Source of the DNA: Beijerinckiaceae bacterium
GTDB lineage: Bacteria > Pseudomonadota > Alphaproteobacteria > Rhizobiales > Beijerinckiaceae
Assembly: GCA_947370975.1 (NCBI GenBank)
Contig: CANBNG010000022.1
Location: forward strand, 1 to 64,000
Direction: 5' to 3'
Length of the DNA stretch: 64,000 nt
Below are positions 59,736 to 64,000 of the stretch, one piece after another. The position numbers were made by a program, and so were the translations under genes. The notes below the pieces were generated by a model that was given only the letters and a program-made list of their open reading frames with translations, ran no database searches and had not been told where the DNA came from. Position 1 is the first letter of the stretch. Each line of letters starts with the position of its first letter.

Positions 59736-60428
59736 TCAGGGGATGGGCAGCATGGGCGTGACGCCCTTGTGCAATTGCATGTCGAAGGTCGTCAGCAGCG
59801 CGGCTGTCGAGGCGTGCGTGCCCATCAGCAGCACGAGATCGACAAGCTTGTTGGGCCCGAAGATCGTCTTGGCGCGCGCAAAAAGTTCCGGGCTGACCTT
59901 GTGGTCCTTCCAGACAGCGCGGCCGAGTTCGATAATCACGGCATCGGTCGGGTCGAGTCCTGCAGTCGCGCGATGGAATTTGATCGCATCGATCGTCACC
60001 TGCGGGACGCCCGCCTTGAGCGCCTCGGGTTCGTGCGCTGTCCATTCGAACTGGTTGTTCATCGAGCGCGAGGTGATCAGCAGCGCGATCTCGCGCATGC
60101 GCGGCGTCAGCCCCGCTTCATTGCGCAGATAGCGGCTCATTGCATTCTGGTCGTCGCTGGTCTTCGGGCTGTAGAGCATAATGCCCGTCGGGCCCTGCAG
60201 GCCGGCGATGTTTTGCCCGCTCGCGGCGCGGTCGAAGCGGCGCTGGCCGGCCTCGTCAAGATCCTCGCGGCGCGGCAGCGCCAGACGGAAGCCCGATTGC
60301 GGATCGATATCGGCGGGCCATTGTGGCGCACCGGTCGGCGGCGTGTTGCCGCTTTGGGCAAAGCTCTCGTTGCTTCCGAAAGCCAAAGCGGCAAGCCCGA
60401 GCGCGCCCGCCAGAACAATATTACGCAT
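59736..60428 (-). CDS. Exported CMD/AhpD-fold protein without redox cysteines
   Basis: A 230-residue protein. Signal peptide MRNIVLAGALGLAALAFGSN to about SFAQ. The carboxymuconolactone-decarboxylase fold is seen in LTPRMREIALLITSRSMNNQ, FEWTAHEPEALKAG. The CxxC pair of AhpD peroxidase partners is absent; Glu/Trp/His occupy the active-site region, as in a non-redox branch. Periplasmic targeting is unusual for the fold. Same direction as the SNF gene, 26 bases upstream, possible operon. Confidence 0.83.
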   Translation of the reverse strand: MRNIVLAGALGLAALAFGSNESFAQSGNTPPTGAPQWPADIDPQSGFRLALPRREDLDEAGQRRFDRAASGQNIAGLQGPTGIMLYSPKTSDDQNAMSRYLRNEAGLTPRMREIALLITSRSMNNQFEWTAHEPEALKAGVPQVTIDAIKFHRATAGLDPTDAVIIELGRAVWKDHKVSPELFARAKTIFGPNKLVDLVLLMGTHASTAALLTTFDMQLHKGVTPMLPIP

Positions 60429-60504
60429 GCTAGTCTCCTCCCAGTTTTTTGGTTGAGGCCAGCTTAGGCGAGTTTGCGCGGCTTTTTAAGCCCGCTTCTG
60501 AGCG

Positions 60505-61746
60505 TTATTTCATCGGTCCGGTCATGACCCTGAGCACGAGCGGAATGCTGGCAAGAAAGACCGCGGTCAGCCCCGTGGCGGGCAGGCCCGCCCAGAGGAT
60601 CATGGGGCCCGTCACGAAGGCTGCGAAAATCGTGCTCGCGCCGGCAAAGGAATCGTTCAGGCCGATGGCGCGGCCCCGCTCCTGCGTCGTGACCTGATCG
60701 GCAATATAGGCGGTCGCGGCGACATTGGCGGCAGCCCAGCCCACGCCCACAAGGAAAGTGCCGAGCGTGACCGTGATCATGTTGGGCGTGAAGGCGACAA
60801 GCGCCGCCCCGATCAGGGACACGAACACACCGGGGAACATGATTTTCGAACGACCGAGGCGGTCAGCCAGCTTGCCGAGCGGAATGGTGAAGGCAAACAT
60901 GCCCATGGAATGAAACGTGTGCGAGATCGCGATGGCGATCAGCGAATGGCCATGCTCGTGCAGCACGAGCGATGTCAGCACCATCACGATCGACATATTG
61001 CCGGTGCCCGCGCAATTGGACAGGATTGCGAGCCGGATCGAGGGGTTGGCGAGCAGGCGTCTGGCGCTAAACGGCAGGGGCGCGGCTTTCGCCTCGCCTG
61101 CCGGGCGCACGGGCAGATCGGGCCAATAGGCGGCCAGATTCATGCCAATGACCTTGGGGTCGGGCTTCACGAAGAAGACGATGACCATGCCCCCGATGAT
61201 GAGAACCGGCAGGAAAAACCACGGCAGGCCAAGCGGGTCAGCCCCCGTTTTCTGCGACAGCCAATCGGCGATCTTGACCATGAGCGGAGACAGCAGCAGG
61301 CTGAAGAGAGAGCCCAGAGCCAGATAGCCAAGCGCCTGCGCGCGCATGGAGGAGGGGAACATGTCGGCGACGCCGACCCGCATTTGCTGCGCGCCATTCA
61401 TGCCCATGCCAAACATCAGCAGGCCTGCGACAAACATCGCAATGCTGCGGGCTTCCATCGCAAAGCCCAGCGTCAATGTACCGATGAGCGCCAGAACGAG
61501 GCCGAGAAAAATGCCCGGTTTGCGGCCGTAACTGTCGGTGATCTTGCCCATCGGATAAGCGACGAGAAAACGGCTGACGCCGACAAGACCGACCGAGAGG
61601 CCGGCAAGGGCGGCTGAATCCGTCAGGCTCACGACCATCAGCGGGCCAAAGCCGTAGCTGAATTGCATCCCGGCGCCGGTGAAGGATTGCGACAGCGAGA
61701 AAAGCGCGACGTTGCGCTTGATCAGCGCAGGAATTTTCATGGTCAT
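60505..61746 (-). CDS. MFS transporter
   Basis: A 413-residue, 12-helix transporter. Motif A-like YPMGKITDSYGRKPGIFLGL after helix 2 and a second copy IPLGKLADRLGRSKIMFPGV after helix 8. No substrate-specific motif recognised. ATG 61746 or ATG 61740 could start it. It may be in one transcript with the secreted CMD-fold gene (77-base gap). Confidence 0.87.
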   Translation of the reverse strand: MTMKIPALIKRNVALFSLSQSFTGAGMQFSYGFGPLMVVSLTDSAALAGLSVGLVGVSRFLVAYPMGKITDSYGRKPGIFLGLVLALIGTLTLGFAMEARSIAMFVAGLLMFGMGMNGAQQMRVGVADMFPSSMRAQALGYLALGSLFSLLLSPLMVKIADWLSQKTGADPLGLPWFFLPVLIIGGMVIVFFVKPDPKVIGMNLAAYWPDLPVRPAGEAKAAPLPFSARRLLANPSIRLAILSNCAGTGNMSIVMVLTSLVLHEHGHSLIAIAISHTFHSMGMFAFTIPLGKLADRLGRSKIMFPGVFVSLIGAALVAFTPNMITVTLGTFLVGVGWAAANVAATAYIADQVTTQERGRAIGLNDSFAGASTIFAAFVTGPMILWAGLPATGLTAVFLASIPLVLRVMTGPMK

Positions 61747-61813
61747 GGCGTGTTTTCAGTTTCTTGCGTGTTGGGCGGAGCAGGCGGCGCAATGCGGGCC
61801 GCCGCCAAGCGCC

Positions 61814-62419
61814 TTATTTCCAGCCGACCAGATCGACCACTGCCGCCATGCCCGCATGGCCGCCGCCTTCCGACATATGGGTCTCGTAATCCTTGATCTC
61901 ATATTTGGACAAGGCTCCGAAGGCGGTCTCCAGCATCTCGCGCGTGTAAAGACGGTCGAGCTCCTTGGGGCCGCCTGTCTTGTAGACGAGCTGTTTTGGC
62001 GTGTAGCCCTCAATCAGCAAAAGCCCGCCGGGCTTGAGCGTGCGCAGCATGCCCGCCCATTTCAACGCGCGCTCGTCGGGCGTCGAGAATTGCGTGAAAA
62101 TCTCGACCACCACGTCAAAGGTGTTTTCCGGATAGGGGAAGGCATGCACATCGGTGATCTGCAGGTCGATGGTCACGCCCCGCCTCGCGGCCAGCGCGCG
62201 CGCCTTGTCCTGGGCATTGGAGGAGAAATCGATGGAGAGAACATCGAGCCCTTGGGCTGCGAGCCAGACGCCATTGCGCGCTTCGCCGTCGGCCACCGCC
62301 AGCGCCTTGCCGCTTTTGGGCAGCAGGTCTTTCTGGGCTGCAAGAAAGGCGTTCGGCTCCTCGCCGAATACATATTCAGTGGCGGCGTAGCGGCCCTGCC
62401 AGCGTTCGAGTTCGCTCAT
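61814..62419 (-). CDS. Class I SAM-dependent methyltransferase
   Basis: A 201-residue protein. The start MSELERWQGRYAATEYVFGE resembles TehB-like and thiol methyltransferases. SAM motif I is AVADGEARNGVWLAAQGLDV, with D replacing the usual first Gly region of GxGxG (DGEARN), typical of this subgroup. Motif II is VLSIDFSSNAQDKARALAAR, and GGLLLIEGYTP follows. The substrate is unknown; tellurite detoxification is only a family possibility. Confidence 0.85.
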   Translation of the reverse strand: MSELERWQGRYAATEYVFGEEPNAFLAAQKDLLPKSGKALAVADGEARNGVWLAAQGLDVLSIDFSSNAQDKARALAARRGVTIDLQITDVHAFPYPENTFDVVVEIFTQFSTPDERALKWAGMLRTLKPGGLLLIEGYTPKQLVYKTGGPKELDRLYTREMLETAFGALSKYEIKDYETHMSEGGGHAGMAAVVDLVGWK

Positions 62420-62633
62420 GTCTTTTCTCTCCCCGGCGTTTTTCTTCTGTCCAGTTTAGCGGTCGCGGACGCGTTCCGCCTAGTCCAAATCAGGCCGGGC
62501 TCAAGGCGTCTGTCAGCAGCCCTCGCCGCCTGCTACTAACATGCTGTTTTTAATCAAGTTTGACTTGTGGCGATGTGCTCGGGCCGCTTAGCCTCGGGGT
62601 GTCGATTGCCAGCGATTCATCCGGAGGCCTCCT
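62420..62633. other. Intergenic region before usg
   Basis: Just over 200 bases between divergent methyltransferase and usg genes. No gene seen; it should contain both promoters. Confidence 0.4.
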
Positions 62634-62903
62634 ATGGCTGGATCCGATTTTCAGAAACAGCTCAAGGGCTATGGCCTGACCACGGCCAATATCTGCTACC
62701 GCCTGCCCGATCATCCGGCGATCCTGCAAAATTACATCGGGCAGGATTATGACCTCCATCCCCATTTCCCGGAGCTGAAACGCTTTCTCGATTTCTGGAC
62801 ACGGAAACTCGAAGGCGCGCTGCATTCCGTAGTGGTCGCCCATCACGGGCTCATCACGCCGGCGCAGGTGCGCATGATCGGCCATGAGTTGCGCCTTCAT
62901 TGA
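62634..62903 (+). CDS. usg: Usg family protein
   Basis: An 89-residue alphaproteobacterial protein: LKGYGLTTANICYRLPDHPA, LQNYIGQDYDLHPHFPELKR and FLDFWTRKLEGALHSV are the family blocks. Named for its place upstream of trp genes in some species; no tryptophan genes are near here. Function is unknown. GGAGG about eight bases before ATG 62634. Confidence 0.88.
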   Translation: MAGSDFQKQLKGYGLTTANICYRLPDHPAILQNYIGQDYDLHPHFPELKRFLDFWTRKLEGALHSVVVAHHGLITPAQVRMIGHELRLH

Positions 62904-62996
62904 AGTCGATCAAGAGCTTGGACGATACCGCATTGCGCAAATCGCGCGGCTGGTGGATCATCCCTGCGAGCCCTTGGTGTCGCGCGGGGAAAAGCC

Positions 62997-64000
62997 ATGA
63001 AAATTCTTGTCGGACTTGCTGCCGCCAGCACGCTCCTCTGGGGCGGGGGTTCTATCGCTGAGGCCGATCCGGTGGCTGATTTCTACCAGGCCAAGCAGAT
63101 CAGCATGATCATCCCTTCGGGGGTTGGTGGCGGTTATGACCTTTATGGCCGCTTCATTGCGCGCTTCATGGGACACCATATTCCAGGGAGCCCCGGCTTC
63201 GTCGTCAAGAACATGCCGGGCGCGGGCGGGATTGCGGCCGCCAATTATCTGCACACGGTTGCCCCGCGCGACGGATTGCACCTTGGCATTTTCCAGAACA
63301 CGATCACGCTGAACCAGCTCACCAAGGCCTCTGTCGTGAAATTCGACGTGCGCGACTTCGGTTGGCTCGGCAATGCCAGCTCCGCCTCCTCGATTTGCGC
63401 GCTCGGCGCGCAGAACAAGGACATGCCGCTCAAGGATCTGCTGATGCGCGAAGTCGTGCTGGGCTCGAGCTCGGGCTCGGTCAGCATGATTCCGCTGCTG
63501 CTCAATTCGCTGGCGGGCACGAAATTCAAGGTCGTCGCGGGTTATCCCTCCACCTCCAATGTCACGCTCGCCATGGAGCGGGGCGAAATCGGGGGGCTGT
63601 GCGGCTGGTCGTGGGATGGCGCGCGCGTCAATGCGAAAGACATGCTCGCGCGCGGCGTGGCCACAGTGCGCCTCGACATTGCCATCGAGCCGCAGCAGGA
63701 GCTCGCCGATATGGGTGTTCCCTTCCTGATGAACTTCCTGCCCGAGGGCGAAAACAAGCAGGTGCTTGGCGTCGTGTTGAGCACACAGCTCTATAACCGA
63801 CCCTTCGCCGCCCCCCCCGGCATCCCGGCCGAGAGGCTGGCAGCGCTGCGCAAGGCCTTCGAGGCGACGGCGAAAGATCCCGAAGCCTTGGCCGAGGCCG
63901 AGCGCATCGGACTCGATCTGACCTATATGTCGCCCGCGCGTGTGCAGGAGCTGATCGCGCTGGCGCTCGAGGCCCCTGTTCATATTCAGGACCGGGCGGC
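62997..64000 (+). CDS. TctC/Bug-type binding protein (3' end beyond window)
   Basis: At least 334 residues, open to the window edge. Signal peptide MKILVGLAAASTLLWGGGSI to about AEADP. The mature start VADFYQAKQISMIIPSGVGG and GGYDLYGRFIARFMGHHIPG match binding proteins of tripartite tricarboxylate transporters. VKNMPGAGGIAAANYLHTVA, RDGLHLGIFQN and FAAPPGIPAERLAALRKAFE are further family marks. No TctA/TctB genes are inside the window. The substrate is an unknown, probably carboxylate, compound. Confidence 0.9.
   Translation, partial: MKILVGLAAASTLLWGGGSIAEADPVADFYQAKQISMIIPSGVGGGYDLYGRFIARFMGHHIPGSPGFVVKNMPGAGGIAAANYLHTVAPRDGLHLGIFQNTITLNQLTKASVVKFDVRDFGWLGNASSASSICALGAQNKDMPLKDLLMREVVLGSSSGSVSMIPLLLNSLAGTKFKVVAGYPSTSNVTLAMERGEIGGLCGWSWDGARVNAKDMLARGVATVRLDIAIEPQQELADMGVPFLMNFLPEGENKQVLGVVLSTQLYNRPFAAPPGIPAERLAALRKAFEATAKDPEALAEAERIGLDLTYMSPARVQELIALALEAPVHIQDRA

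Overview
The window reads as an alphaproteobacterial chromosome, most likely Hyphomicrobiales (Rhizobiales). It opens with the 3' end of an rrn operon in the order 5S then initiator tRNA-Met. It also carries BcsN/BcsS cellulose genes, a Usg protein and 7-4-7 Pho boxes, all familiar from that group. No genus can be named from what is visible.

1-4637 holds the 5S rRNA, tRNA-fMet and a small degraded integrative remnant: a recombinase C-terminal fragment, an orphan NMT1-like binding protein and a mobile-type topoisomerase III. The remnant ends at a copy of the tRNA 3' end. 4638-29926 is a second segment ending at another copy. The two copies are 35 bp long, differ at one base, and lie 25.3 kb apart. 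Its left end has a deleted large serine recombinase and a frameshifted tyrosine integrase; its right end has two decayed genes. Between them is an almost pure phosphate-scarcity gene set: PhoA-type alkaline phosphatase in an operon with a LolD/FtsX-type ABC exporter; pstSCAB-phoU-phoB plus a receiver-less PhoB-like DNA-binding protein; btaA and btaB (betaine lipid DGTS); a PlcP-like phospholipase C and an Agt-like lipid glycosyltransferase; a TonB receptor-ExbB-ExbD-TonB-metallophosphatase operon; a CorA/ZntB transporter; and a secreted START-like protein. Pho boxes lie before pstS, btaA, the TonB receptor, the CorA gene and the START gene. Together these could release phosphate outside, import it, strip it from phospholipids and replace those lipids with phosphorus-free ones. 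No phoR is present.

30021-52539 is a surface and biofilm region: a FixJ-like regulator with a broken kinase, a large autotransporter, a type I secretion ABC/HlyD pair without visible substrate or TolC, a DUF2786 protein, a secreted hydrolase, a LuxR-type regulator, and a seven-gene cellulose cluster (bcsS, bcsA, bcsB, bcsZ, a TPR gene, bcsN, and a double-receiver protein with a degenerate HPt-like end).

52549-64000 is ordinary metabolic and transport content: an atypical SDR, an aspartate dehydrogenase homologue, a flavin-dependent monooxygenase, an esterase, two MFS transporters, a TauE/SafE permease, an SNF symporter, a secreted CMD-fold protein, a methyltransferase, Usg, and a TctC-type binding protein cut by the window edge.
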